NCBI RefSeq assembly: GCF_035917975.1
Contig: NZ_CP109130.1
Location: 558,001 to 622,000, forward strand
Direction of reading: 5' to 3'
Length of the DNA: 64,000 bases
DNA from: Streptosporangium sp. NBC_01756
Lineage (GTDB): Bacteria > Actinomycetota > Actinomycetes > Streptosporangiales > Streptosporangiaceae
In this document: positions 42,871 through 52,087 of the stretch, piece by piece
Layout: each line of letters begins with the position of its first letter
Numbering within the stretch: position 1 is the first letter of the stretch
Notes under the pieces: model-generated
The model's database searches: none
What the model saw: only the letters and a program-made list of their open reading frames with translations
What the model was told of the DNA's origin: nothing
Made by a program: the position numbers and the translations under genes

Positions 42871-43175
42871 CGGCCGCTCACCGCTTCCTCTTCCTCGCCG
42901 GTGCTCACCCGGTCGCCGGGGCGGGCCTCGGTCAGGCAGGCCCGCAGGGACGGGCTGCCGTTGACCGTGACCAAGCAGTCGAAGCAGACGCCGATGCCGC
43001 AGAACAGCCCGCGCGGACGGCCGCCGATCCTGGTGGTGCGCCACGACCGGACGCCCGCGCCGTGCAGGGCGGCGCCGATGGTCTGGCCGGGGACCACCGG
43101 AATGGGGACCCCGTCCACGCTGATCTCGAACTCCGGCTCGGGCCGCGCCCGCACCAGGTCGTAGGGCCGTTTCAT
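42867..43175 (-). CDS. D-hydroxyproline dehydrogenase, small [2Fe-2S] subunit
   Basis: 102 residues of the ferredoxin fold found in HcnA/OoxX-like subunits. The cluster ligands are CGIGVCFDC (C-x4-C-x2-C) and the later cysteine in LRACLTEA. It transfers electrons between the two FAD subunits or to the respiratory chain. ATG 43175 overlaps the DAO gene stop; its own stop overlaps the alpha subunit start. Confidence 0.92.
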   Translation of the reverse strand: MKRPYDLVRARPEPEFEISVDGVPIPVVPGQTIGAALHGAGVRSWRTTRIGGRPRGLFCGIGVCFDCLVTVNGSPSLRACLTEARPGDRVSTGEEEEAVSGR

Positions 43176-44314
43176 CGGGACTCCTCCTGGAAGCGGTCCG
43201 GACGGAAGGGGGTGAGGTCCAGGTCGGGACGGCCACCGATCAGCGTCTGGGCGATCAGGTGGCCGGTGGCCGGGGCCAGGCCGATGCCCGCGCCTTCATG
43301 ACCGCAGGCGTGATGGAGCCCGGGTGCCCGGGGGTCCTCGCCGATCACCGGGAGGTGGTCCGGGCAGTAGGGCCGGAAGCCGCAGTAGGCCCGGATGGCC
43401 CTGCGTTCGGCCAGCGCCGGGAACAGCTCGACGGCCTGGCGGGCGAGGCGTTCCAGCACCGGGACGGAGATCGTGCGGTCGAAGCCGACCCGCTCGCGGC
43501 TGGCGCCGATGAGCACCGGCCCCGACGGGGTCCCCTCCACGACGGCGGACGTCTCCAGGCCCTCGGAGTCACTGGCCACGTCGGTGACGTAGGCGGCGGT
43601 GTAGACCTTGTGCCTGATCAGCGGCTTCTCGAAAGGTTCGGTGACCAGGATGAAGCCCCGCCTGGGCAGGATAGGGACGTGCACACCGGCGAGCGCGGCG
43701 ATCTCGCCGCCCCAGGTCCCCGCGGCGTTGACGACGGCTCCGGCGATGATGTCGCCCCGGTCGGTCGTGACGCCGGTGATCCGTTCGCCGTCGCGGAGGA
43801 AGCCGGTGACGGTGACTCCGGTGCGCAGCGTCAGGGCGCCCCGCCCGAAGCGGTCGCCGCCGTGCCGGATCAGCCTGGCCGCCGCCAGCATGGGCTGGAC
43901 CTGGGCGTCCTGCGGATAGAACACGCCTCCGGCGAAGCCCTTCGCCAGGTGGGGCTCGTAGTCGTTGAGCTCGTCGGGGGCGACCACCGTGTGCTCGACG
44001 GCCTGCCTGCCCGCCAGCGCGGTGAGCGTCTCCAGCACCTCGCCGGTCTCGGCCACCACCAGCCCGCCCTTGGGTTCGAACTCGAACCCGTCGAACTCGG
44101 CGAGCTCGCGCCAGAGACCGTTGGAGAGCAGTGCCAGATCCAGCTCGGGTCCGGGCTCCTTGTCGGAGACCAGGACGTTGCCCTCCCCCGCACCGGTGGT
44201 GCCGCCCGCCACGGACCCGCGGTCGACGACGACCACGTCCAGCCCGGCGCGTACCGCGTAGTAGGCGCACGCGGCGCCGACCACCCCGGCGCCGATCACC
44301 ACGACGTCCGCCAT
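43172..44314 (-). CDS. D-hydroxyproline dehydrogenase, DAO-family catalytic FAD subunit
   Basis: 380 residues. The N-terminal Rossmann motif is VVVIGAGVVGAACAYYAVRAGLDVVVVD; the C-terminal DAO signature is YCGFRPYCPDHLPVIGEDPRAPGLHHACGHEGAGIGLAPATG. This subunit oxidises cis-4-hydroxy-D-proline to the 4-hydroxy-pyrroline-2-carboxylate. It is the first gene of the catabolic unit; a GntR-type palindrome (44346-44371) lies 32 bp before its ATG. Confidence 0.9.
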   Translation of the reverse strand: MADVVVIGAGVVGAACAYYAVRAGLDVVVVDRGSVAGGTTGAGEGNVLVSDKEPGPELDLALLSNGLWRELAEFDGFEFEPKGGLVVAETGEVLETLTALAGRQAVEHTVVAPDELNDYEPHLAKGFAGGVFYPQDAQVQPMLAAARLIRHGGDRFGRGALTLRTGVTVTGFLRDGERITGVTTDRGDIIAGAVVNAAGTWGGEIAALAGVHVPILPRRGFILVTEPFEKPLIRHKVYTAAYVTDVASDSEGLETSAVVEGTPSGPVLIGASRERVGFDRTISVPVLERLARQAVELFPALAERRAIRAYCGFRPYCPDHLPVIGEDPRAPGLHHACGHEGAGIGLAPATGHLIAQTLIGGRPDLDLTPFRPDRFQEESR

Positions 44315-44345
44315 GACTCACCTCACTCCCCGTGACCCGAACCTT

Positions 44346-44371
44346 CAGTAATATGTCACATATCTTTACTG
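44346..44371. promoter_or_regulatory. GntR operator upstream of the hydroxyproline dehydrogenase unit
   Basis: ATATGTCACATAT (44351-44363) is a perfect palindrome about its central C. CAGTAA (44346-44351) and TTACTG (44366-44371) form a further inverted pair around it. The core ATGT-N-ACAT matches that of the livK operator. Confidence 0.65.
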
Positions 44372-44508
44372 AGATCAATCGGATGACGCTCCCCTCTCCA
44401 GTTCAGCCGACCCCGCACCGCCCGTCCGCGCCGGGGCCGTACCCAGAACGGACGGATCCCTCCGGGGCGAGCGCATGGGTCCGCGACGGGACCGCCACCC
44501 CCGCCGCC

Positions 44509-44514
44509 TAACAT
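44509..44514 (+). promoter_or_regulatory. -10 element of the COX15 gene, leaderless-type spacing
   Basis: TAACAT lies eight bases before the GTG start at 44522. This spacing fits a transcript that begins at the start codon. No Shine-Dalgarno sequence and no clear -35 are visible. Confidence 0.4.
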
Positions 44515-44521
44515 GTGAGCC

Positions 44522-45511
44522 GTGAAGCACCTCTTCGACCAGGCCCGCCGGCACGCCGTGAACCTGTCACAGTCCGTGTGGTCTCCCACGCCCACCGCCC
44601 TGCGGCGGTGGGCGCTGGCGGCGGTGGTCGCCAACGCCGGCATCACCGTGACCGGCGCGGCGGTCCGGGTCACCGAGTCGGGGCTGGGCTGCCCCACCTG
44701 GCCCAGGTGCACCCCGGACAGCTTCGTTCCGGCCGCCCACGACGGAATCTCGGCGGTCAACATGGCCGTCGAGTTCGGCAACCGGCTGCTGACCTTCCTG
44801 GTCCTGGCCATCGGCCTGATCTGCCTGGTCGCCGCGATGAGGCTGCTGCCCCGCCGCCGCGCCCTGGTCCGCCTGGCCTGGCTGCAGCCGATCGGCGTGG
44901 CCGCGCAGGGACTCTGGGGCGGCCTGGTGGTGCGCAGCGCGCTCAACCCGGTCACCGTGGGAGTGCACTTCCTGATCTCCATCGGCCTGATCGCCGCCTG
45001 TGTCGCGCTCTACGCCCGCTCGGGGGAGGGCGACGCGGCACCGGAACGGCTGGTCCACCGCGACATCCGCACACTCGGCTACGTGCTCACCGCCGCGGTG
45101 GCCGTCCTGCTCGTCGCGGGCGTGGTGGTGACCGGCACCGGGCCGCACTCCGGAGACGAGATGGCCTCCCGGTTCGCCTTCGACATCGAGACCGTGGTCA
45201 GGGTTCACGCCGACATCGTCTACGTCGTGGTCGGGCTCACCTTCGGGCTGCTGTTCGCGCTGCACGTGAGCGATGCCCCGGGCCACGCGAGGCGGGCGGC
45301 GCTGACGCTGCTGGCCGTGGAGCTGGCGCAGGGGGTCATCGGATACGTCCAGTACTTCCTGGCCGTGCCCGCGTTCCTGGTCGGCATGCACGTGCTCGGC
45401 TCGACCCTGGTGTGGATCTGCGCGCTGCGGGTGGTGTTCGCGATGCGGACGCGAGGGCCGCTGGACTCCCCCGTGACCCACCAGGGCAGGTTCGACTCCG
45501 TCACGGCGTGA
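44522..45511 (+). CDS. ctaA: Heme A synthase (COX15/CtaA family)
   Basis: 329 residues with eight membrane helices. The first external loop has VRVTESGLGCPTWPRCTP, whose cysteine pair is typical of Gram-positive CtaA; heme-ligand histidines are in GVHFLISIGL, RVHADIVYVVVG and VGMHVLGSTL. It oxidises heme O to heme A for cytochrome c oxidase. The partner gene ctaB lies 2.1 kb away on the other strand. It matches M. tuberculosis Rv1456c by position. Confidence 0.94.
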   Translation: MKHLFDQARRHAVNLSQSVWSPTPTALRRWALAAVVANAGITVTGAAVRVTESGLGCPTWPRCTPDSFVPAAHDGISAVNMAVEFGNRLLTFLVLAIGLICLVAAMRLLPRRRALVRLAWLQPIGVAAQGLWGGLVVRSALNPVTVGVHFLISIGLIAACVALYARSGEGDAAPERLVHRDIRTLGYVLTAAVAVLLVAGVVVTGTGPHSGDEMASRFAFDIETVVRVHADIVYVVVGLTFGLLFALHVSDAPGHARRAALTLLAVELAQGVIGYVQYFLAVPAFLVGMHVLGSTLVWICALRVVFAMRTRGPLDSPVTHQGRFDSVTA

Positions 45512-45619
45512 CAGGCCCCCGGGACCGGACCGGCAGCCCCCCGGTGCCGCCCGCGCGGAATGCGCGCCCCGCAAGAGCAGGTATGGCCTGGACGGCCCGG
45601 CAGCCGGGACAATGGCCGG

Positions 45620-46300
45620 ATGCCGCTGTCACGCAAGGTTCTTCGGCGCTCCTACCAGGGGGCCGTGCTGCTGAGCGTCCTGGCGATCGCCCCGCTGTCC
45701 TGGGCCTGGCTGGCCAGCATCGGGCACCGGGCCGTCGCCGACTCCTCTCCCGGATGGATCAGCGAGGTCCCCGAGGCCCCCGTCGCGCTGGTCCTGGGGG
45801 CGGGGATACGGGGGAAGACACCCACTCCCATGCTGGCCCGGCGGCTGGACATCTCCGCCGAGCTGTATCGCGCGGGCAAGGTGCAGGCGATCCTGCTGTC
45901 CGGCGACAACGGCCGGAGCGGCTACGACGAGCCCACCGTGATGCGCGACTACCTGCTCGCCCGCCAGGTCCCCGGCAGGGCGCTCGTCCTGGACTACGCG
46001 GGTTTCGACACCTGGGACTCATGCGTACGGGCCCGCGACGTGTTCGGGGCCACCCGGGTGACCGTCGTCACCCAGGTCTTCCACCTGCCCAGGGCGGTCG
46101 CGCTCTGCCGTACGGCGGGCCTCGCGACCTTCGGGGTCGGTGACGACTCGGCCAAGCGGTGGGCCTCCACCTACTCCTACGCCGCCCGTGAGTTCGCCGC
46201 CGCGGCGAAGGGGCTTCTCGACTCGGTGGTGCTCCGTTCCAGCCCCGTCTTCCCCGGACCGCGCGAGACCACCCTCGACGCCGCTCTCCGGCCCGGGTGA
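45620..46300 (+). CDS. DUF218 (SanA/YdcF-like) membrane-anchored protein
   Basis: 226 residues. One N-terminal membrane helix (YQGAVLLSVLAIAPLSWAWLASIG) is followed by the DUF218 domain: PVALVLGAGI, LLSGDNGRSGYDEPTVMRDYLL and TVVTQVFHLPRAVALCRTAG. SanA-type proteins affect envelope barrier function and vancomycin sensitivity in E. coli; the biochemical role is unknown. ATG 45620 was chosen because the helix follows directly. It converges with the PrsW gene with six bases between stops. Confidence 0.9.
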   Translation: MPLSRKVLRRSYQGAVLLSVLAIAPLSWAWLASIGHRAVADSSPGWISEVPEAPVALVLGAGIRGKTPTPMLARRLDISAELYRAGKVQAILLSGDNGRSGYDEPTVMRDYLLARQVPGRALVLDYAGFDTWDSCVRARDVFGATRVTVVTQVFHLPRAVALCRTAGLATFGVGDDSAKRWASTYSYAAREFAAAAKGLLDSVVLRSSPVFPGPRETTLDAALRPG

Positions 46301-46306
46301 GCGCTG

Positions 46307-47479
46307 CTACCTGCGCGGCGGCCAGGGACCGGCGGGCGGAGGGGCTCCCTGGAAGGAGGCCGCCGGAAAGTGCGCCCGTGCGCCCGCCATGCACTCCAGC
46401 AGGGCGTGCTGCTCCTCGTTGAACGTGGGCTCACCGATCATCTGGCGTCTGGCCCGCTCGTGGAGCAGCCCCAGCTCGGTGGCCGCGAGCTGGTAGTCGC
46501 TCATCGCCCGCAGCCCGTTGCGGCCGCCGTTCTTCCTGGCCCACTGCCTGGCCTGACGGCGGCCCGGCAGCGAGGAGAGCATGGTGACGTCGTACGGGGT
46601 CACCAGCCCGGTCGCCTGATAGGCCGGCAGGAAGGTCTGGATGAGACCGACGATGCGCCGGCGGTCGCGGAAGACGATCCCGATCAGGATGAACAGCACG
46701 ACCATCAGCAGCAGGTAGGCGACGGCCAGGCCACCGATACCGGCGTAGGAGGCGAAGCCGTTCCATATCCCGTGCAGCAGCATCGCGCCGATCCAGCCCG
46801 CCGCGATCACGAGGATCCGCACCGGACCCCGCAGCTGCGCGGCGTAGGCCACCGCGACACCGATCATCGAGGTGAACAGCGGGTGCGCGAACGGTGAGAG
46901 GAACCCTCTCAGCACGACGGTGACCGCGAGGCCCTGCGCGCCCAGGTCGTCGAGGGCGGCCACGTAGTAGCTGACGTTCTCGCTCATCGCGAAGCCGAGG
47001 CCGACCATGCTGGCGTAGATGATGCCGTCGGTGGGACCGTCGAGCTCGGCCCGCTTGAACTTCAGCAGGCCCAGCAGGACCAGCCCTTTCATCGTCTCCT
47101 CGACCACCGGGGCGCCGAAGGTCGCGGCGATGTTGCGCGCGGTGTCGTAGCCCAGCCGGACGGTGTTCTCGATGTAGACCAGGTTGAAGGAGTTGACGAG
47201 GCCCGCGACCAGCACCGCCACGCCCGCCCCCCAGGCGAACGCGAAGATCAGGTTGCTCCGCGGCTCGGGCTCCATGCGGTCCAGCGCGAGCACGGCGGCC
47301 AGCAGGACCGGGACAGGTGCCAGGGCAAGCGCCAGCGCGATGAAGAAATAGACCGGGTCACCGTTCAGCACGTCGAAGGAGAACGACGCGAGCGCGCATA
47401 TACCGGTCAGGACAAGACCGGAGATCAGCGCGACAGACGGGCGGTCCTTGAGCACCCACCGAGGATCACGGCTTGCCAT
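46307..47479 (-). CDS. PrsW-family intramembrane metalloprotease
   Basis: 390 residues, about eight membrane helices. The family motifs are in order: EET (APVVEETMKG), SENVSYY (GFAMSENVSYYV), HPLFTSMIG and LHGIWN, which supply the Glu and His residues that bind zinc in this glutamic/CPBP-like membrane protease group. In Bacillus PrsW cleaves an anti-sigma factor; the target here is unknown. A TTGCCA-TG-TGGCAA palindrome (47473-47486) overlaps the start codon at 47479. Confidence 0.92.
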   Translation of the reverse strand: MASRDPRWVLKDRPSVALISGLVLTGICALASFSFDVLNGDPVYFFIALALALAPVPVLLAAVLALDRMEPEPRSNLIFAFAWGAGVAVLVAGLVNSFNLVYIENTVRLGYDTARNIAATFGAPVVEETMKGLVLLGLLKFKRAELDGPTDGIIYASMVGLGFAMSENVSYYVAALDDLGAQGLAVTVVLRGFLSPFAHPLFTSMIGVAVAYAAQLRGPVRILVIAAGWIGAMLLHGIWNGFASYAGIGGLAVAYLLLMVVLFILIGIVFRDRRRIVGLIQTFLPAYQATGLVTPYDVTMLSSLPGRRQARQWARKNGGRNGLRAMSDYQLAATELGLLHERARRQMIGEPTFNEEQHALLECMAGARAHFPAASFQGAPPPAGPWPPRR

Positions 47480-47530
47480 GTGGCAACCGTAACCGATCAA
47501 ACACGACGTGTCCCCTCCCGGCCTCCCGCC

Positions 47531-47563
47531 GCCGGTGACCCGTGCGCGGTGCGGGTCACCGGC
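47531..47563 (-). terminator. Terminator of ctaB
   Basis: Perfect 12-base arms (47531-47542 and 47552-47563) with a nine-base loop, 46 bases past the ctaB stop and upstream of the PrsW gene. Confidence 0.65.
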
Positions 47564-47609
47564 CGGGCGGCGCCCCCGGCACGGAGGCGCGGGCCCGGCC
47601 AGGAGCGCC

Positions 47610-48563
47610 TCAGACGAGTATGGAGTCCACGGCCACGGCCAGGAAGAGCAGTGCCAGGTAGGCGTTGGACCAGTGGAAGAAGCGCATCGGGCGCAGGTCC
47701 ACACCGCTCTTGCCCGCGTTGACGCGGCCGAGGAGACGGTAGACCTCCACCAGGCAGGCGGCGCCGAGGACGACGGCCACGACGGGGTAGAGCAGGGTGG
47801 TCCGGGCGATCGGCCACAGCAGCAGCGAGCAGAGCACCGTCGCCCAGGTGTAGGCGATGCTCTCCAGCACCACGCGGCGCTCGGTGGCGACCACCGGGAG
47901 CATGGGGACCTTCGCCGCGGCGTAGTCCTCCTTGTAGCGCATGGCGAGGGTCCAGGTGTGCGGCGGAGTCCAGAAGAACACCACTCCGAAGAGCACCACC
48001 GGCGCCCAGTCGAGGCTGCCGGTCACGCCCGCCCAGCCGATCAGCACCGGCATGCACCCCGCGAGCCCTCCCCACACCACGTTCTGGGAGGTCCGCCGTT
48101 TCAGGATCATCGAGTAGACGAGGACGTAGAACAGGTTCGCGGCCAAGGACAGGCCTGCGGCGAGCCAATTCACCGTCAGCCCGAGGCCAAGAGTGGACAG
48201 CACGCCGAGAGCGACGCCGAAGATCAGCGCGTTGGTCGGCGGGACCTGGTCGCGGGCCAGCGGCCGGCGCCGGGTACGGCGCATCGCGGCGTCGATGTCA
48301 CGGTCGATGTAGCAGTTCAGCGCGTTCGCGCTGCCCGCCGACAGGGTGCCGAACACCAGGGTGGAGACGGCGATCCACAGCGGCGGCAGCCCATGGGCCG
48401 CGAGGAACATCACCGGCAGCGTCGTGATCAGCAGCAGCTCGATGATCCGCGGCTTGGTGAGGGCGACGTAGGCCTTCACGACGTCGCCGAACGTACGCGG
48501 CGCGGCGTCGTCTGCCACGCCCGTCGTGGACGGGGCCGTCGGTTGCTTGTCGGTCAGCACCAT
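47610..48563 (-). CDS. ctaB: Protoheme IX farnesyltransferase, heme O synthase (CtaB/CyoE)
   Basis: 317 residues with nine membrane helices. The prenyl-diphosphate motif NxxxDxxxD is [20 protein letters not shown] (about residues 85-104), and the second conserved loop is [30 protein letters not shown]. It adds a farnesyl group to heme B to give heme O, the substrate of CtaA. It is divergent from tkt, as in M. tuberculosis (Rv1451 / Rv1449c). Confidence 0.96.
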   Translation of the reverse strand: MVLTDKQPTAPSTTGVADDAAPRTFGDVVKAYVALTKPRIIELLLITTLPVMFLAAHGLPPLWIAVSTLVFGTLSAGSANALNCYIDRDIDAAMRRTRRRPLARDQVPPTNALIFGVALGVLSTLGLGLTVNWLAAGLSLAANLFYVLVYSMILKRRTSQNVVWGGLAGCMPVLIGWAGVTGSLDWAPVVLFGVVFFWTPPHTWTLAMRYKEDYAAAKVPMLPVVATERRVVLESIAYTWATVLCSLLLWPIARTTLLYPVVAVVLGAACLVEVYRLLGRVNAGKSGVDLRPMRFFHWSNAYLALLFLAVAVDSILV

Positions 48564-48869
48564 TAAGGCGCTTCCAGCACGTGCGGGGTCAACGCGTAAC
48601 CTCTGATTAGAGCGAATCCGTGAATGCGGGCACCAGCCAGCCTTGAAGACTCAACTCTAGTTGTTGGGGTGGCCGGTTCCGGCACGGGGTGCGGAGGGGG
48701 ATGCGACGAGACGCCCCATGGGGGTCTCGTCCATGCTGCTCATCACTCTTGTGGACTCGCCCCGATCGGCCTGCGCGACGCCTGCGAGGCCGACCCGTTA
48801 GGGTCCGGTGTGGGCGGGAAATACCAGACCGGCGCCACCATCACACGACTAGATCCGGAGATCGAGCAC
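48564..48869. other. 306-bp divergent ctaB / tkt region with a leader hairpin
   Basis: No gene is visible. The region should hold both promoters. It contains CAACT-CT-AGTTG (48652-48663) and a strong hairpin with 8-bp arms GACGAGAC (48705-48712) and GTCTCGTC (48724-48731) plus inner C/G pairs. The hairpin lies 139 bp before the tkt start and would be in a long tkt leader or act as an operator. Confidence 0.4.
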
Positions 48870-50981
48870 TTGAGCAGCGAACTCGTGCCAGCCCTTGAAT
48901 GGAGCGACCTGGACCGCCAGGCGGTCGATGTCGTCAGGGCCCTGGCAATGGACGCCGTAGAGAAGTCGGGGTCGGGCCACCCCGGCACCGCGATGAGCCT
49001 CGCACCCGCCGCGTATCTGCTGTTCCAGCAGACGATGCGGCACGACCCGTCCGACCCCTCGTGGGTGGGCCGGGACCGGTTCGTCCTTTCCGCCGGGCAC
49101 ACCAGCCTGACCCTCTACATCCAGCTCTACCTGTCGGGTTACGGCCTGTCCCTGGACGACCTCAAGTCCCTGAGGCAGTGGGGAAGCCTGACCCCCGGTC
49201 ATCCGGAGCACGGCCACACCGTCGGCGTCGAGACCACCACCGGCCCGCTCGGCCAGGGCCTCGGCAACGCGGTCGGCATGGCCATGGCCGCCCGCCGCGA
49301 GCGCGGGCTGTTCGACCCGGACGCGGCCGAGGGCTCCAGCCCGTTCGACCACATGATCTGGTGCATCGCCTCCGAGGGCGACATCGAGGAGGGCGTCAGC
49401 CACGAGGTCAGCGCCCTCGCCGGCCACCAGAAGCTGGGCAACCTGGTCGTCGTCTTCGACAGCAACCACATCTCCATCGAGGACGACACCCAGATCGCGC
49501 TGAGCGAGGACATCGCCAAGCGCTACGAGGCGTACGGCTGGCACGTCCAGACCGTCGACTGGACCAACAACGGCAAGTACACCGAGGACGTCGAGGCGCT
49601 GCACCAGGCCCTGGAGGCCGCGCGCGCCGAGACCGGCAAGCCGTCCTTCATCCGGCTGCGGACCATCATCGGCTGGCCCGCGCCGAACAAGCAGAACACC
49701 GGCAAGGCCCATGGCTCGGCCCTGGGCGCCGACGAGATCGCCGCCACCAAGAAGGTCCTGAAGCAGGACCCGGCCAAGAGCTTCGACGTCCCGGCCGAGG
49801 TCCTGGAGCACGCCCGCGAGGTCGTGGCGCGCGGCCGGGCAAGCCGCGCCGAGTGGGACAAGGCCTACCAGAACTGGCGTTCCGCCAACCCCAAGCGGGC
49901 GGCCGAGTTCGACCGGATCAGCGGCCGGCAGTTGCCGGCGGGCTGGACCGAGGCACTGCCGTCCTTCGAGGCGGGCGCCTCCATCGCCACCCGCAAGGCC
50001 TCCGGCGAGGTGCTGAACAGCCTCGCGCCCGTGCTGCCCGAGCTGTGGGGCGGCTCCGCCGACCTGGCCGAGTCCAACAACACCACGATGAAGGGCGAGC
50101 CGTCCTTCATCCCCGACGAGTACCAGACCAAGGAGTTCCCCGGGAACCGCTACGGCCGGACGCTGCACTTCGGCATCCGCGAGCACGGCATGGGGTCGAT
50201 CCTCAACGGCATCGCCCTGCACAACGGCACCCGGCCCTACGGTGGCACGTTCCTGGTCTTCAGCGACTACATGCGCCCGGCCGTACGGCTCGCGGCGCTG
50301 ATGAAGCTGCCGGTCACCTACGTGTGGACACACGACTCCATCGGCCTGGGCGAGGACGGACCGACCCACCAGCCGATCGAGCACCTGTGGGCGCTGCGCG
50401 CCATCCCGGGCCTGGACGTCGTCCGCCCGGCCGACGCCAACGAGACGGCGGCCGCGTGGCGGACCGTGCTGGAGCACGGCGACCGGCCGGCCGCGCTGGC
50501 GCTGACCCGGCAGAACCTGCCGGTCTACGCGGGCACCGCGGACGCCGCGAAGGTCGCCCGCGGAGCCTACGTCCTGGAGGACGCCTCCGACGGCCAGCCC
50601 GCGGTGATCCTGATCGGCACCGGCTCCGAGGTCGAGCTGGCCGTGGAGGCCCGCAAGCTGCTGGAGGCCGAGGGCATCCCGGCCCGGGTCGTGTCGATGC
50701 CGTGCGTCGAGTGGTTCGAGGCCCAGGACGCCGCCTACCGGCAGACGGTGCTGCCGTCGGCCGTCCGTGCGCGGGTCGCCGTGGAGGCGGGAATCGCGCT
50801 GGGCTGGCGGCAGTTCGTTGGAGACGAAGGGGAAGTGGTCAGCCTGGAGCACTTCGGTGCCTCGGCTCCCTACAAGACCCTCTACGAGCAGTTCGGCCTC
50901 ACCGCCGAACGCGTGGCCGCCGCCGCCAAGGCGAGCCTCGCGCGGACCGGGGCCGACAAGGGCGAGACGACGGGAAACTGA
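48870..50981 (+). CDS. tkt: Transketolase
   Basis: 703 residues. The thiamine-diphosphate site is [41 protein letters not shown], and [24 protein letters not shown] and the C-terminal [18 protein letters not shown] and [18 protein letters not shown] are classical. It moves two-carbon units in the non-oxidative pentose phosphate pathway. The preferred start is TTG 48870, nine bases after GGAG (48857-48860); a longer frame upstream and GTG 48885 are alternatives. First gene of the six-gene pentose phosphate cluster. Confidence 0.96.
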   Translation: MSSELVPALEWSDLDRQAVDVVRALAMDAVEKSGSGHPGTAMSLAPAAYLLFQQTMRHDPSDPSWVGRDRFVLSAGHTSLTLYIQLYLSGYGLSLDDLKSLRQWGSLTPGHPEHGHTVGVETTTGPLGQGLGNAVGMAMAARRERGLFDPDAAEGSSPFDHMIWCIASEGDIEEGVSHEVSALAGHQKLGNLVVVFDSNHISIEDDTQIALSEDIAKRYEAYGWHVQTVDWTNNGKYTEDVEALHQALEAARAETGKPSFIRLRTIIGWPAPNKQNTGKAHGSALGADEIAATKKVLKQDPAKSFDVPAEVLEHAREVVARGRASRAEWDKAYQNWRSANPKRAAEFDRISGRQLPAGWTEALPSFEAGASIATRKASGEVLNSLAPVLPELWGGSADLAESNNTTMKGEPSFIPDEYQTKEFPGNRYGRTLHFGIREHGMGSILNGIALHNGTRPYGGTFLVFSDYMRPAVRLAALMKLPVTYVWTHDSIGLGEDGPTHQPIEHLWALRAIPGLDVVRPADANETAAAWRTVLEHGDRPAALALTRQNLPVYAGTADAAKVARGAYVLEDASDGQPAVILIGTGSEVELAVEARKLLEAEGIPARVVSMPCVEWFEAQDAAYRQTVLPSAVRARVAVEAGIALGWRQFVGDEGEVVSLEHFGASAPYKTLYEQFGLTAERVAAAAKASLARTGADKGETTGN

Positions 50982-50983
50982 TC

Positions 50984-52087
50984 ATGAGTGAGATTCTGAA
51001 GAGCCTTTCCGATCACGGCGTTTCCATCTGGCTGGACGACATCAGCCGCGAGCGTCTGCGCACCGGCAACCTGGAGACGCTGATCCGCGACAAGCACGTG
51101 GTCGGCGTCACCTCCAACCCGACGATCTTCGCCTCCGCGCTGAGCAAGGGCGACGCCTACGACACCCAGCTCCACGACCTGTCCGTGCGCGGCGTGGACG
51201 TCGAGGAGGCGGTGCGCGCCATCACCACCTACGACATCCGCTGGGCTGCGGACGTGCTCAGGCCGGTCTACGACGCCACCGACGGCGTGGACGGCCGGGT
51301 CTCCATCGAGGTGGACCCGCGCCTGGCCAGGGAGACCGACAAGACGATCGCCGAAGCGCGCGCGCTGTGGTGGATGGTCGACCGGCCCAACCTGTTCATC
51401 AAGATCCCCGCGACGGTCGAGGGGCTTCCGGCGATCACCCAGGCGATCTCCGAGGGGATCAGCGTCAACGTCACGCTGATCTTCTCCCTTGAGCGCTACC
51501 GCGCCGTGATGGACGCGTGGCTGACGGGTCTGGAGCGCGCGCGGGACAAGGGCCTGAACCTGTCCGGCATCGAGTCGGTGGCCTCCTTCTTCGTGAGCCG
51601 CGTGGACAGCGAGATCGACAAGCGCCTGGAGGGCATCGGCACGCCCGAGGCCAAGGCGCTCAAGGGCAAGGCGGCGATCGCCAACGCCCGCCTCGCGTTC
51701 GCCGCCTTCGAGGACGTGGTCGCCTCGCCGCGCTGGCAGGCCCTGGCCCAGGCCGGAGCACGCCCGCAGCGCCCGCTGTGGGCCTCCACCGGCACCAAGG
51801 ACCCGAGTTACCCCGACACCCTCTACGTCGACGAGCTCGTCACCACGGGCACGGTCAACACGATGCCCGAGAAGACCCTCGACGCCGCCGCCGACCACGG
51901 CCGGATCACCGGTGACACCGTCCGCCCCTTCTACGAGGACGCCTGGAACACCATGTCCGCCCTCAAAGAAGCCGGCATCGACTACGACGACGTGGTACGA
52001 GTGCTGGAAGAGGAGGGCGTGGAGAAGTTCGAGGCGTCCTGGAAAGAGCTCCTGGCCACCGTGTCCGCCGAACTGCGGAAGGCGTGA
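50984..52087 (+). CDS. tal: Transaldolase
   Basis: 367 residues. [11 protein letters not shown], the Schiff-base lysine in [16 protein letters not shown], and [25 protein letters not shown] mark the transaldolase barrel, of the long actinobacterial type. It exchanges three-carbon units between sedoheptulose 7-phosphate and glyceraldehyde 3-phosphate. It starts two bases after the tkt stop. Confidence 0.96.
   Translation: MSEILKSLSDHGVSIWLDDISRERLRTGNLETLIRDKHVVGVTSNPTIFASALSKGDAYDTQLHDLSVRGVDVEEAVRAITTYDIRWAADVLRPVYDATDGVDGRVSIEVDPRLARETDKTIAEARALWWMVDRPNLFIKIPATVEGLPAITQAISEGISVNVTLIFSLERYRAVMDAWLTGLERARDKGLNLSGIESVASFFVSRVDSEIDKRLEGIGTPEAKALKGKAAIANARLAFAAFEDVVASPRWQALAQAGARPQRPLWASTGTKDPSYPDTLYVDELVTTGTVNTMPEKTLDAAADHGRITGDTVRPFYEDAWNTMSALKEAGIDYDDVVRVLEEEGVEKFEASWKELLATVSAELRKA

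Noticed and set aside
48899..50983. Plus-strand frame continuing upstream of tal through tkt
   Set aside because: It reads tkt in another frame as Arg/Pro/Gly-rich nonsense; tal starts at ATG 50984, two bases after the tkt stop.
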